Of a stretch of 64,000 nt of DNA, positions 50,895 to 60,061 are shown piece after piece. Under the pieces are notes generated by a model that saw only the letters and a list, made by a program, of their open reading frames with translations, ran no database searches and was not told the DNA's origin. The first letter of the stretch is position 1, and each line of letters starts with the position of its first letter. The position numbers were made by a program, and so were the translations under genes. This stretch comes from Pseudomonadota bacterium (GTDB lineage Bacteria > Pseudomonadota > Gammaproteobacteria > Competibacterales > Competibacteraceae): assembly GCA_022709365.1 (NCBI GenBank), contig JAKLIY010000011.1, positions 44,251 to 108,250 of the forward strand, in the 5' to 3' direction.

Positions 50895-51093
50895 CTATCT
50901 CTGCGGATCGAAAAAGCGCAGCGTATTGCGGCCCGCCGCCTTGGCCTGATACATCGCGATGTCGGCCTGCTTCAGCAGTTGCTTCACGGTCTCCCGATGA
51001 TTGCCAAACAGAAACGGTTAAGCTCGTAACCGTGTTTGTCAATCCGAGTGGATCGGGTGATTGACCCGGCGGCAACGGATGCCTGATGAGCAT
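50895..51093 (-). pseudogene. 3' remnant of a GGDEF (diguanylate cyclase) gene
   Basis: The minus strand near 51017-50895 reads LLKQADIAMYQAKAAGRNTL then RFFDPQR and a stop, the invariant C-terminal end of GGDEF domains. A few residues of the preceding strand (LTVSVW) are in another frame at about 51040. The catalytic GGDEF motif and everything upstream are missing, so it is a non-functional fragment. Confidence 0.8.
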
Positions 51094-51123
51094 TGATTCG
51101 TGGTCGGCTGGATACAGCCATTC

Positions 51124-51516
51124 TTAAGAAGATGCGCCGGTTTTTTTCAGCAGATCGATAATTTCTTTTAGATATTGAATTTCCTTATCTTTCTGTTGCA
51201 GCAAAGCTTGGCACTTCTGCAACTCTATCATCAAGGTCTCCGGTGACGCATTCAGGGCTTGCAGCACATGCTGATTATTGTCTCCAAAAAAATACAGAAT
51301 ATTCCTTTCACCGAAACTCATCAGTTCCGTAAGGTCCATGCCAAAAATCTTCGCGATCTGTTCCAGTCGGGAAATCTGTACATCCGTCTCCCCTCGCTCG
51401 ATGTTGGCGTAACCATTTGGCGACATCTCCAGCTTCTCGGCCATCTCCTCTTGAGACCAACCTTTGAGCCGGCGCATAAAACGAATCTTGTCGCTCACAT
51501 TCATGACAGACGCCAT
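51124..51516 (-). CDS. XRE-family transcriptional regulator with coiled-coil tail
   Basis: 130 residues. Helix-turn-helix domain at the N-terminus (KIRFMRRLKGWSQEEMAEKL, YANIERGETDVQISRLEQIA), then a C-terminal coiled coil (QALLQQKDKEIQYLKEIIDL). This arrangement is that of small autoregulatory or phage-type repressors. Low-GC plus-strand genes begin about 195 bases away; a divergent promoter is likely between them. Confidence 0.88.
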   Translation of the reverse strand: MASVMNVSDKIRFMRRLKGWSQEEMAEKLEMSPNGYANIERGETDVQISRLEQIAKIFGMDLTELMSFGERNILYFFGDNNQHVLQALNASPETLMIELQKCQALLQQKDKEIQYLKEIIDLLKKTGASS

Positions 51517-51710
51517 TGCAACACCCTATATTGTGGATACCCACAGTCTGACTGTGTGGTTACTAGATGGTTGAGTTTAGCATAATTTTACCTACAGGCG
51601 CTTTTTACTCCTTATTCGGTGGGTTCTCGTCACCACTTTTCGTTAGGCTCACTGAATTACCCTGCTTAGTGGAGCCTAGTGACTAGGTTGTAGGGCGGAG
51701 AAAGATAAAA

Positions 51711-51974
51711 ATGGCGGCTCCAAGACTCAGAAAAGTCATGTCAAAGAAAGAAATGGATAATTTGATTGACGACTATGTAACTCAAGGCTATGAGATTCTT
51801 GAACAAGGTGAGAGAAGCGCGTTAGTTAGGAAGGTATCTTGGGGAACAGTCGGAGGACATGTTTTGTGGGCGCTACTTACAGGGTGGTTTACATTAGGCA
51901 TTGGCAACTTGATATATGCCCTAATCATACGTTATGGCGGGGAGAAAGTTCTCGTCAAAATTGATGAGTCCTGA
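51711..51974 (+). CDS. Small membrane-associated hypothetical protein
   Basis: 87 residues. A polar N-terminus (MSKKEMDNLIDDYVTQGYEI), a beta-like stretch LEQGERSALVRKVSW, and a hydrophobic hairpin VLWALLTGWFTLGIGNLIYA. The region is clearly more AT-rich than the core, suggesting acquisition. It resembles small phage- or plasmid-borne membrane proteins with an Arg/Ser-rich strand followed by two helices. Function unknown. Confidence 0.6.
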   Translation: MAAPRLRKVMSKKEMDNLIDDYVTQGYEILEQGERSALVRKVSWGTVGGHVLWALLTGWFTLGIGNLIYALIIRYGGEKVLVKIDES

Positions 51975-52055
51975 GAAAATAACAAAAAGAGATGACCAAA
52001 ATAAAGATTTGCTCATCTCTTAAGCCCGCTCCTTAAATTAAAAAGGAACAATGTT

Positions 52056-52676
52056 ATGACTGAGAAAGAGTCCAGAAAACTTCATTACTGGTATGAAAAT
52101 AGGTCAGCAGTTATTTTATGGTTAATTTTCTTTTTTCCTGTGGGCTTATATGGAATATGGAAAAGTAGCCAATTTTCAGATAAAACGAAGTGGATAGTGA
52201 CTGGATGCTTTGCAGTCTTATTAATAATTTCAGGTACAAGTGATAAGAAGCAAAGAGGTGAAGTATCAACGCAAAGTAGTTCATAAAATTCGCAAAATGC
52301 TTCAACTACTTCATCCCAACCCAATCCTCAAGTGGAAGAACAAAATCCAATTTCTTGGAGCGAAATTGATCAAATCTACAACATAAGGAATGAATCTACT
52401 GATCTCCAGAAAAGAGAAGCATGGAAGCGATTTGAGGGAAAAAAAGTTGTATGGTCAGGAACTGTCAGTGAGATTTCTGATGGCTTTACAGGCTTGACTT
52501 TGCAGGTAAAGATGAACAGGAATACACTTGCTTCGGATGTGCTAATTCGGCTTAAAAAGTCACAGCGTGATAAAGCACTACAATTGCGGCAGGGCGGTTA
52601 TGTGAAATTTACTGGGCACCTTGACGATTGGGGTAGTATCATGCCCATTACTATTGATGATGGAGAAATCCTTTAG
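52056..52676 (+). pseudogene. Membrane protein with an OB-like domain, split by an in-frame TAA
   Basis: Two open segments lie in one frame, 52056-52286 and 52287-52676, separated only by TAA at 52284-52286. The first has two membrane helices (SAVILWLIFFFPVGLYGIWK; WIVTGCFAVLLIISG). After the stop the frame continues with a Ser/Asn/Gln linker and then WKRFEGKKVVWSGTVSEISD and YVKFTGHLDDW, an OB-like (tRNA_anti-like) domain. A single C-to-T change (CAA to TAA) could explain it. The second part could be made only from a new start. AT-rich. Confidence 0.7.
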
Positions 52677-52726
52677 TTTTCTATATCAATACTTCGGGCA
52701 GTCTTTAGGGGAGACTCATGCATATG

Positions 52727-52848
52727 CCCAATCTCCGCCAGGCGGGCCAGTGCGGTTCGCCGAACAGCGGTCGGACGCTGCGATTGAATGTTTAGCTCAA
52801 CTTCACACGGATCTGGTAATTCCACTGGATCCGTTGGACAAAACAGCT
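52727..52848 (-). pseudogene. Partial duplicate of the AF2212/DUF104-like antitoxin
   Basis: Minus-strand translation gives LFCPTDPVELPDPCEVELNI then QSQRPTAVRRTALARLAEIG, nearly identical to residues 13-50 of the antitoxin encoded at 53254-53496. The start and the C-terminal third are missing. It begins directly after the PIN gene stop at 52853, so the toxin is now flanked by an intact antitoxin and a fragment of a second one. Confidence 0.8.
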
Positions 52849-52852
52849 ATCA

Positions 52853-53257
52853 CTATGGATCGCGTCTCAGCAATGCTTCGTAGCTGGCCTGCTCAAAGTG
52901 ATGATCATAAGTCAATGCTCGGCGGAGATGGCGTTGCTGCATGACGAGAAAAGAGATGCAATCGGTCAAAGACCATTCCTTGTCACCACGCTCACGGTGT
53001 AAGCGCATCCCGGCTTCGAAAAGTGACGAAGAGGCCGAAATCCATTCCCATTCCGGGGCTGTTTGAATTTCCTGAACAGCCGAATACGCTTTTGGGCGAT
53101 CAACCGGCATCGACAAACCGTTGACCAATTCCCAGACGACATATTCCGTAATCAGCAACGGTTCCGTAATCGTCTCGGCCCATGCTTGGGCGCGTGAATG
53201 CAGCGCATCACGGGGATTCAATACGGCCAAAAGGAAACTGGTATCGACGAAGATCAT
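52853..53257 (-). CDS. PIN-domain toxin (VapC family)
   Basis: 134 residues. First catalytic aspartate in IFVDTSFLLAVLNPRDALHS, glutamate in EYVVWELVNGLS, and the C-terminal acidic cluster in DKEWSLTDCISFLVMQQ. All are intact, so a ribonuclease toxin is plausible. Start overlaps the antitoxin stop by four bases (ATGA-type coupling). Confidence 0.88.
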   Translation of the reverse strand: MIFVDTSFLLAVLNPRDALHSRAQAWAETITEPLLITEYVVWELVNGLSMPVDRPKAYSAVQEIQTAPEWEWISASSSLFEAGMRLHRERGDKEWSLTDCISFLVMQQRHLRRALTYDHHFEQASYEALLRRDP

Positions 53258-53496
53258 GGCTGTTTGGGCAGGCCATAGAGATAGTGGTCGTGTTGCGCCG
53301 CCAAGTCTTCCGGGAGCGCCGGGTTGGCGGGAAAGGAACGCCCAATCTCCGCTAACCGGGCCAGGGTGGTTTGCCGAATAGCGGTCGGATGCCGGGATTG
53401 AATGTTCAACTCGACTTCACACGGATCGGGTAATTCCACCGTATCCGTTGGACGAAACAGCCCATTTTCATAAATCGCATGGATTGTTTGCATCGA
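53254..53496 (-). CDS. AF2212/DUF104-like antitoxin
   Basis: 80 residues from ATG 53494-53496: MQTIHAIYENGLFRPTDTVE then LPDPCEVELNIQSRH. This start pattern is that of the antitoxin family AF2212-like/DUF104, which is paired with PIN toxins. Longer upstream starts overlap the UPF0175 gene. C-terminal ALPEDLAAQHDHYLYGLPKQ should bind the toxin. Confidence 0.85.
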   Translation of the reverse strand, partial: SMQTIHAIYENGLFRPTDTVELPDPCEVELNIQSRHPTAIRQTTLARLAEIGRSFPANPALPEDLAAQHDHYLYGLPKQP

Positions 53497-53836
53497 ATAC
53501 TCCTGTTGCAAAGGGCAGGCGTAGTTGCCGGTCACTCGGTTCATCACGATGGAGATATGACTCGTGACTACCCCCGCGCCGGGCATTCACCGACCAGTTC
53601 CACTTTGCCATTTCGTCCGGGGTGTACTGTAGCGGGCAAACTTGGAAGCGAGCCAGCGCAGTAATAAATGCGCTACGTGACAAGCCGGCGATCTCGGCTG
53701 CTCGCTCCTGGGAAATCAGCCCGAGTTCATACCATTTCACCGCCGCCGCCTCGCGCAGGGCGCCAGCCATTTCGTCCGGGTCTTTACGAAGCAGGGCAAA
53801 AGTGGTTTCCGGGAGTTGCAAGGTAATCTGCGTCAT
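53468..53836 (-). CDS. UPF0175 family antitoxin-like protein
   Basis: 122 residues. The first 80 follow UPF0175: ITLQLPETTFALLRKDPDEM, REAAAVKWYELGLISQERAA, EIAGLSRSAFITALARF, a helix-turn-helix DNA-binding core. After LQYTPDEMAKW the sequence leaves the family pattern, so the tail (SVNARRGGSHESYLHR...) is probably run-on after a change at the 3' end. It overlaps the next antitoxin by 29 bases and may regulate the operon. Confidence 0.75.
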   Translation of the reverse strand: MTQITLQLPETTFALLRKDPDEMAGALREAAAVKWYELGLISQERAAEIAGLSRSAFITALARFQVCPLQYTPDEMAKWNWSVNARRGGSHESYLHRDEPSDRQLRLPFATGVFDANNPCDL

Positions 53837-53861
53837 CGGTCACGCTCCATGGGATTACTGG

Positions 53862-55370
53862 CTATTTCCCCGCCGGGCATTCCCCCATTAACTCCACCTT
53901 ACCGTCTTCATCGACTGCTTCCATCCGCACGGTGAAGCCCCACAATCGGTGCAGATGCTTGAGGACTTCCTGAGTGCTTTCCGAATGCAACGGGCGACGA
54001 TGGTAGCGGGTATGGCGCAGGGTCAGCGAGCGATCCTTGCGGTGGGCGACGTTCCACACCTGAATATTCGGCTCCCGGCTGCCGAGATTGTACTGATCCG
54101 CCAGCGCCAGCCGCAGCCGCCGATAACCCGGATCATCGTGAATGGCGGTCACTTCCAGTTCATCCTGCAAATCGTCGTCTAGCACCGCGAACAATTTGAA
54201 ATCCCGCATCAGTTTGGGCGACAGAAACTGGGCGATGAAACTCTCATCCTTGAAGTTGCGCATGGCGAAGTCCAGCGTCTTGATCCAGTCCTGCCCGGCG
54301 ATGTCCGGGAACCAGTGACGGTCTTCCGTTGTGGGTTCCCGACAAATCCGCTGGATGTCGCTCATCATGGCGAAACCGAGCGCATAAGGGTTAATCCCGG
54401 AATAGTAGGGATGATCGAACGGCAGTTGATGCACCACGCTGGTGTGCGATTGCAGGAACTCGATCATGAAACCGTCGTTGACATAGCCCTCGTCATACAG
54501 CCGGTTCATCAGCGTGTAATGGATGAACGTAGCCCAGCCTTCATTCATCACCTGAGTCTGGCGCTGCGGATAGAAATACTGGGCGATCTTGCGCACGATC
54601 CGCACCAGTTCGCGCTGCCAGGGTTCCAGCAGCGGTGCGCTCTTCTCGATGAAATACAACAGGTTTTCCTGCGGTTCAGCGGGATAGCGCTGCGCCTCTT
54701 CGGCGGCGGCTTCAAGGGGCTTGATCGGCACGGTGCGCCACAGATCGTTGATCTGCGATTGCAGATAGTCTTCCCGTTCGCGCTGGCGCTGTTTCTCTTC
54801 ACTGAGCGACAGCGGTGAGGGATGCTTGTAGCGGTCTACCCCGTAGTTCATCAACGCATGGCAGGAGTCGAGGAACAGCTCGACCGCTTCCTCGCCATGC
54901 CGTTCCTCGCATTCAGCGACGTAGTTCCGGGCGAACAGCAGGTAGTCGATGATCGCGTCGGCGCTGGTCCAGGTGCGGAACAGGTAGTTGCCCTTGAAAA
55001 AGGAATTGTGACCGTAAGCGGCGTGAGCGATGACCAGCGCCTGCATCATCGCTGTGTTCTCTTCCATGAGGTAGGCGATGCACGGATCGGAGTTGATCAC
55101 GATTTCATAGGCCAGCCCCATCTGCCCGCGCCGGTAGTTCTTCTCGGTCAGCACGAACTGCTTGCCGTAGGACCAGTGCTTGTAGCCCAGCGGCATCCCC
55201 ACCGAGGAATAGGCGTCCATCATCTGTTCGGCGGTGATGATCTCGATCTGGTTCGGATAGACATCCAGCCCGAACTCGTTGACCGCGATCTGGCCGATGA
55301 CTTCGTTGTAACGCTCGATCATCGGGAACGTCCATTCGGACGAATCAGCAATCAACTTTGACTCGCTCAT
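53862..55370 (-). CDS. SpoVR family protein
   Basis: 502 residues, typical length. SpoVR core motifs: [56 protein letters not shown] (HY/WATF), [20 protein letters not shown]. In Bacillus SpoVR is needed for spore cortex; in proteobacteria it is part of the prkA-yeaH-spoVR stress operon. Its ATG overlaps the yeaH stop (ATGA). Recent work links the trio to cell-wall and starvation responses, but the reaction is not settled. Confidence 0.95.
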   Translation of the reverse strand: MSESKLIADSSEWTFPMIERYNEVIGQIAVNEFGLDVYPNQIEIITAEQMMDAYSSVGMPLGYKHWSYGKQFVLTEKNYRRGQMGLAYEIVINSDPCIAYLMEENTAMMQALVIAHAAYGHNSFFKGNYLFRTWTSADAIIDYLLFARNYVAECEERHGEEAVELFLDSCHALMNYGVDRYKHPSPLSLSEEKQRQREREDYLQSQINDLWRTVPIKPLEAAAEEAQRYPAEPQENLLYFIEKSAPLLEPWQRELVRIVRKIAQYFYPQRQTQVMNEGWATFIHYTLMNRLYDEGYVNDGFMIEFLQSHTSVVHQLPFDHPYYSGINPYALGFAMMSDIQRICREPTTEDRHWFPDIAGQDWIKTLDFAMRNFKDESFIAQFLSPKLMRDFKLFAVLDDDLQDELEVTAIHDDPGYRRLRLALADQYNLGSREPNIQVWNVAHRKDRSLTLRHTRYHRRPLHSESTQEVLKHLHRLWGFTVRMEAVDEDGKVELMGECPAGK

Positions 55371-56635
55371 GACACGCGCCTCTTGAACAGGTCCCGGAAC
55401 ACCGGGTAGATATCGGCTGGCCCGTCGATCTGCCGCATGGCGAAATGCGGATGCTGGGCCTTCACCTCCTCATACGCCTCCCACAGACTCTGATGACGAT
55501 CCGGGGTGATCTCGATATAAGCGTAATAGCGGACGTAGGGCATGATCCGTTGCAAAAGCAAATCCCGGCAGGCCGGCGAGTCGTGATGCCAGTTGTCGCC
55601 GTCCGAGGCTTGGGCCACGTACAGGTTCCAACTGGACACCGGGTAGCGTTCGCGCATGACATCAGCGGTCAGTTCCAGGGCGCTGGATACCACCGTGCCG
55701 CCGGTTTCCCGCGAGTAGAAGAACTCCTGTTCATCGACTTCCTTGGCGACCGTGTGGTGGCGGATGAACACCACCTCGATCTTTTCGTAGTTGCGCTGCA
55801 GGAACAGGTAGAGCAGGGTGAAGAAGCGCTTGGCCAAATCCTTGCGCGCCCGATCCATCGAGCCGGACACGTCCATGATGCAGAACATCACTGCTTGAGT
55901 CGTAGGCTGCGGTTGTTGGACGCGATTAACGTAGCGCAGATCGAAGGTGTCGATAAACGGCACCGCCCGCACCCGCGCCCGCAGATGTTCGATTTCCGCA
56001 ACCAGCGTCTGGGCGCGGATTTCATCGATGGGCAACTCGTCGAGCAGGCGCTGTAATTCCTCCTCGGCTTCGCGCAACCGGCGACTGTAGGGCGCCGCCA
56101 TGGCCATCCGCCGCGCCAAGGCTCCGCGCAATGAACGCACCACGTCGATATTGGCCGGATTGCCGGCGCTGGTGAAGCCGGCCCGCACTGATTTGAATTC
56201 AGTCGCTTTTGCTAACTGTGTCCGCACCAGGTTGGGCAGTTCCAGGTCCTCGAAGAACAGTTCCAGGAATTCTTCACGGGACAGCTCGAAGACGAAATCA
56301 TCTTCGCCTTCGCCGGTATTACTGGCCTGACCGCCGCCGGCCCCGCCGCCCGCGCCACCCTGGGGCCGAGCCATCCGGTCGCCCGTCGTGAATTCCCGGT
56401 TGCCGGGATGAATCGCCTCACGGCGGCCGCCGGGACCGTGGCCGAACACCGGTTCGGACAGGTCGCGGGCCGGGATGTTGACCTTCTCGCCGTTGTCGAT
56501 ATCGGTGATGCTGCGGCCATTCATGGCCTCGGCCACGGCTTTTTTGATCTGGCCCTTGAAGCGCCGGATAAAACGCTGGCGGTTGACTGAACTTTTGTTC
56601 TTGCCATCCAGCCGGCGGTCGATAAACGTGGCCAT
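55367..56635 (-). CDS. yeaH: DUF444 / YeaH-type VWA-domain protein
   Basis: 422 residues. Basic N-terminus with [20 protein letters not shown], glycine-rich linker ([20 protein letters not shown]), then a von Willebrand A domain with [25 protein letters not shown] and [16 protein letters not shown]. Conserved partner of the PrkA kinase. prkA is 15 bases upstream, spoVR overlaps downstream. Confidence 0.95.
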   Translation of the reverse strand: MATFIDRRLDGKNKSSVNRQRFIRRFKGQIKKAVAEAMNGRSITDIDNGEKVNIPARDLSEPVFGHGPGGRREAIHPGNREFTTGDRMARPQGGAGGGAGGGQASNTGEGEDDFVFELSREEFLELFFEDLELPNLVRTQLAKATEFKSVRAGFTSAGNPANIDVVRSLRGALARRMAMAAPYSRRLREAEEELQRLLDELPIDEIRAQTLVAEIEHLRARVRAVPFIDTFDLRYVNRVQQPQPTTQAVMFCIMDVSGSMDRARKDLAKRFFTLLYLFLQRNYEKIEVVFIRHHTVAKEVDEQEFFYSRETGGTVVSSALELTADVMRERYPVSSWNLYVAQASDGDNWHHDSPACRDLLLQRIMPYVRYYAYIEITPDRHQSLWEAYEEVKAQHPHFAMRQIDGPADIYPVFRDLFKRRVS

Positions 56636-56650
56636 CAGCGGTCTCCCTAA

Positions 56651-58573
56651 TCAGGATGCCTTGCGAACCCGCAGGTACCAATCAGACAACAGCCGCACCT
56701 GCTTGGCGGTATAGCCCTTGTCGACCATCCGGTCCACAAACTGGGCATGTTTCTTCTGCTCGTCGGCGCTAGCCTTGGTGTTGAAGCTGATCACCGGCAG
56801 CAGGTCTTCGGTGGTGGAGAACATCTTCTTCTCGATCACCGCCCGCAGCTTCTCGTAGCTGGTCCAGACCGGGTTCTTGCCGGAATTCTTGGCCTTGGCT
56901 CGCAGTACGAAGTTGACGATTTCGTTGCGGAAATCCTTCGGATTGCTGATTCCGGCCGGTTTCTCGATCTTTTCCAGCTCCGTATTGAGCGCTCCTCGGT
57001 CAAACGATTCGCCGGTGTCGGGATCGCGGTATTCCTGATCCTGAATCCAGAAATCGGCGTAGGTCACGTAGCGGTCGAAGATATTCTGCCCATACTCCGA
57101 ATAGGACTCCAGATAAGCCTGTTGCAGTTCCTTACCGATGAATTCGGCGTAGCGCGGCGCCAGGTAGCCCTTCAGATAAGACAGATATTTCTCTTCGACC
57201 TCCGCGGCGAACTGTTCGCGTTCGATCTGCCGCTCCAGCACATAGAGCAAATGCACCGGGTTGGCGGCGACTTCGGCATGGTCGAAGTTGAACACCTGCG
57301 ACAAAATCTTGAAGGCGAACCGGGTGGAAATGCCGGTCATGCCCTCGTCCACTCCGGCATAGTCGCGGTATTCCTGCATCGACTTGGCCTTGGGATCAGT
57401 GTCCTTGAGGTTTTCGCCGTCATAGACCCGCATCTTAGAGAACAGGCTGGAATTTTCCGGCTCCTTGATCCGGGTCAGTACCGAGAACCGCGCCAGCATT
57501 TCCAGGGTGCCGGGGGCGCAGGGCGCTTCAGACAGCGAGCTGTGCGTGAGCAATTTCTGGTAAATCTTGACCTCATCCGAAACCCGCAGGCAGTAAGGCA
57601 CCTTGACGATGTACACCCGGTCGAGGAACGCTTCGTTATTCTTGTTGCCCTTGAACGACTGCCATTCCGACTCGTTGGAGTGGGCCAAAATGATGCCTTC
57701 AAACGGAATGGCCGACAGCCCCTCGGTGCTGTTGTAATTGCCTTCCTGGGTTGCGGTCAGCAACGGATGCAGCACCTTGATCGGCGCTTTGAACATTTCG
57801 ACGAATTCCATCAGCCCACGATTGGCGCGGCACAGCGCACCAGAGAAGCTGTAGGCGTCCGGATCGTTTTGGGCGAAATGCTCCAGCTTGCGGATGTCCA
57901 CCTTGCCGACCAGCGAAGAAATATCCTGATTATTCTCATCGCCCGGTTCAGTCTTGGCCACGGCGATTTGATTCAGAACCGAGGGCCGCAGCTTGACCAC
58001 CTTGAACTTGGTGATATCGCCGTTATATTCCTGCAAACGCTTGGCCGCCCACGGCGACATGATGTAGCGCAGGTAACGGTTGGGGATGCCGTAATCCTCT
58101 TCCAGGATCGGGCCGTCCTCGTCGGGATTGAACAGCCCCAGCGGTGATTCGAACACCGGCGAATCCTTGATGGCGTAAAACGACACCCGTTCCATCAACT
58201 GCTTCAGCCGTTCGGCCAGCGACGACTTTCCGCCGCCCACCGGGCCGAGCAGATAGAGGATCTGCTTCTTTTCCTCCAGGCCCTGCGCCGCATGGCGGAG
58301 GTAGGAAACAATTTGCTCGATGGCATCCTCCATCCCGTAGAATTCCTCGAAAGCGGGATAGATCTTGAGGACCTTGTTCTGGAAAATCCGTGATAAACGC
58401 TGGTCGTTGCGGGTATCGACCATTTGCGGCTCGCCAATGGCTTTCAGCAACCGCTCCGGGGCGCTGGCATAGGCGGTCGGGTCAGTCTTGCACAGTTCCA
58501 GATATTCCTGGAGGGTTAACACCTCTTCGCGGCTCTCTTCGTAGCGCGACAGGTAGCGGTTGAAAATTTTCAT
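56651..58573 (-). CDS. prkA: PrkA/YeaG serine protein kinase
   Basis: 640 residues, as in E. coli YeaG (about 644). AAA+ N-terminal part: FYGMEDAIEQIVSYLRHAAQ, Walker A LLGPVGGGKSSLAERLKQ (about residue 105), KTEPGDENNQDISSLVGKVD, and IIILAHSNESEW-like ILAHSNESEWQSFKGNKNNE; the C-terminal PrkA domain has TSYEKLRAVIEKKMF and KGYTAKQVRLL. ATG 58573 (MKIFNRYLSRYEE) is preferred; ATG 58579 is two codons upstream; both follow AGAGAGAGGT. The frame to 58729 is not coding. Confidence 0.96.
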   Translation of the reverse strand: MKIFNRYLSRYEESREEVLTLQEYLELCKTDPTAYASAPERLLKAIGEPQMVDTRNDQRLSRIFQNKVLKIYPAFEEFYGMEDAIEQIVSYLRHAAQGLEEKKQILYLLGPVGGGKSSLAERLKQLMERVSFYAIKDSPVFESPLGLFNPDEDGPILEEDYGIPNRYLRYIMSPWAAKRLQEYNGDITKFKVVKLRPSVLNQIAVAKTEPGDENNQDISSLVGKVDIRKLEHFAQNDPDAYSFSGALCRANRGLMEFVEMFKAPIKVLHPLLTATQEGNYNSTEGLSAIPFEGIILAHSNESEWQSFKGNKNNEAFLDRVYIVKVPYCLRVSDEVKIYQKLLTHSSLSEAPCAPGTLEMLARFSVLTRIKEPENSSLFSKMRVYDGENLKDTDPKAKSMQEYRDYAGVDEGMTGISTRFAFKILSQVFNFDHAEVAANPVHLLYVLERQIEREQFAAEVEEKYLSYLKGYLAPRYAEFIGKELQQAYLESYSEYGQNIFDRYVTYADFWIQDQEYRDPDTGESFDRGALNTELEKIEKPAGISNPKDFRNEIVNFVLRAKAKNSGKNPVWTSYEKLRAVIEKKMFSTTEDLLPVISFNTKASADEQKKHAQFVDRMVDKGYTAKQVRLLSDWYLRVRKAS

Positions 58574-58654
58574 GATCATCACCTCTCTCTGGAATCGCGG
58601 AAGCACAGCGGCTCCCGGTTCAAATTCCCCTGTGGACGTTCTGAAGAAAGCAAT

Positions 58655-58670
58655 GCAATTAACAAACCAG
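58655..58670 (-). promoter_or_regulatory. Sigma-54 (-24/-12) promoter for prkA
   Basis: Minus strand CTGGTTTGTTAATTGC: GG at -24 (58668-58667), ten bases, GC at -12 (58656-58655), the invariant sigma-54 spacing, with TGG and TTGC as in the consensus. Start predicted near 58643, about 70 bases before the prkA ATG. Confidence 0.7.
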
Positions 58671-58681
58671 TTCTTAATTTT

Positions 58682-58747
58682 TGGACAATATCCAGTGTTG
58701 AGGTTTCCAGCGGGGTCAGGGGGTTCCAAACGTGGATATTATCCAGT
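58682..58747. promoter_or_regulatory. Pair of TGGA-N5-TCCAGT palindromes
   Basis: TGGACAATATCCAGT at 58682-58696 and TGGATATTATCCAGT at 58733-58747, 51 bases apart, share the half-sites TGGA and TCCAGT. Lying about 40 and 90 bases upstream of the predicted start, they are candidate sites for a dimeric regulator or bending protein. Confidence 0.5.
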
Positions 58748-58848
58748 AAAAAAAGTTAAATCAGCCGCTTAGTGTGATTGGTAATGCCTGAACGGCTTCT
58801 GAATAGCCTTTTGGAGGAACAGCGGCTGATTCAGGGAACGCTACTTTT

Positions 58849-58874
58849 TGCACTGATTTAGTGCAATGCACTAA
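58849..58874. promoter_or_regulatory. NtrC-like enhancer sites upstream of prkA
   Basis: TGCACTGATTTAGTGCA (58849-58865) fits the NtrC pattern TGCAC-N7-GTGCA. A second perfect palindrome TTAGTGCAATGCACTAA (58858-58874) overlaps it. The position, about 210 bases upstream of the sigma-54 start, suits enhancer activation. The E. coli yeaGH operon is known to be induced by nitrogen starvation through NtrC. Confidence 0.65.
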
Positions 58875-58988
58875 GGTGGTTCCAAGGATGCATAGACCAC
58901 AACCGAAGGCAGCCGTTCAGCCGGGTTGGGGATGATCACCGCTTTGCTTTAACATCGCTCAGAACGAAGAGGATGACTGGCGCTGCGC

Positions 58989-60053
58989 ATGAAAATTATC
59001 AGTGATTGGTTTCAGCGATTTTTTAACGACCCGCAGGCGGTCATTTTGACCGTGGTCCTGGTGCTGGGCACCAGCGTAGTTCTGGTGATGGGCCAGGACC
59101 TGGCGCCAGTGCTGGCCAGCATGGTGATCGCTTATCTTCTGGAAGGTGTCGTACAGCAGTTGCAACACCATGTACGCCTGCCACGCTGGCTGGCAGTGGT
59201 CATCGTGTTCGTGCTGTTTTTGGCGTTTTTGCTGTTTCTGCTGTTTGGTCTGTTGCCGCTGGCGTCGCGACAATTAACCCAGTTCATACAACAGTTGCCG
59301 AACATGATTGTGCGGGGCCAGCAGTTGTTGCTCAGCCTGCCGGCCCTGTATCCGGAGTTTATTACCGAGGCGCAGGTGCTGGAAGTGATCAACGCCATTC
59401 GGGCTGAAATCGCCAATTTGGGGCAACGGGTGTTGTCGTGGTCGCTCGCCGCCGGCATGGGATTCATTACCATTGCTATCTACCTGGTGTTGGCGCCGCT
59501 GCTGGTGTTTTTCTTCTTGAAGGACAAGGAATTGATCCTGAACTGGCTGCATGGGTTTTTTCCCCGGGATCATACGCTGGCGCAACAGGTCTGGCGTGAG
59601 GTTGATCGGCAGATGGGTAATTATGTGCGCGGCAAATTCCTGGAAATTGTTGTGGTGTGGGTAGCCACTTACGCCGCGTTCGCCTACCTGGGTTTGCAGT
59701 TCGCCATGTTGCTGGCGCTGATGGTCGGGTTATCGGTCATCGTGCCCTACATTGGCGCGGTGGTGGTAACTGTTCCCGTGGCGCTGGTCGCATTTTTCCA
59801 GTGGGGCTGGGGTCCGGATTTTCTGTGGCTGTTGGGCGTTTATCTGATCATCCAGGGCTTGGACGGGAATGTGCTGGTGCCGCTACTGTTTTCCGAAGTG
59901 GTGGATTTGCATCCCATCGCCATTATTACCGCGGTGCTGGTGTTCGGCGGATTGTGGGGGTTCTGGGGAATCTTTTTCGCCATTCCGCTGGCAACGGTCG
60001 TGCAATCGATTCTGAAAGCTTGGCCGCGCCAGACGGTAGTGGCGGTGGACTAA
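58989..60053 (+). CDS. AI-2E family (PerM-like) permease
   Basis: 354 residues with eight predicted helices: MVIAYLLEGVVQQLQHHVRL, WLAVVIVFVLFLAFLLFLLF, then the conserved VPYIGAVVVTVPVALVAFFQ, GNVLVPLLFSEVVDLHPIAI, FGGLWGFWGIFFAIPLATVV. The family includes TqsA exporters and Na+/H+ antiporters; the PerM-like type has no agreed substrate. Divergent from prkA across about 410 bases that hold the sigma-54/NtrC region. Confidence 0.9.
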   Translation: MKIISDWFQRFFNDPQAVILTVVLVLGTSVVLVMGQDLAPVLASMVIAYLLEGVVQQLQHHVRLPRWLAVVIVFVLFLAFLLFLLFGLLPLASRQLTQFIQQLPNMIVRGQQLLLSLPALYPEFITEAQVLEVINAIRAEIANLGQRVLSWSLAAGMGFITIAIYLVLAPLLVFFFLKDKELILNWLHGFFPRDHTLAQQVWREVDRQMGNYVRGKFLEIVVVWVATYAAFAYLGLQFAMLLALMVGLSVIVPYIGAVVVTVPVALVAFFQWGWGPDFLWLLGVYLIIQGLDGNVLVPLLFSEVVDLHPIAIITAVLVFGGLWGFWGIFFAIPLATVVQSILKAWPRQTVVAVD

Positions 60054-60061
60054 CCGGCTTT

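Noticed and set aside
56747..58147. A 466-codon plus-strand frame opposite prkA
   Set aside because: PrkA is strongly conserved on the minus strand; this is a GC-driven shadow.
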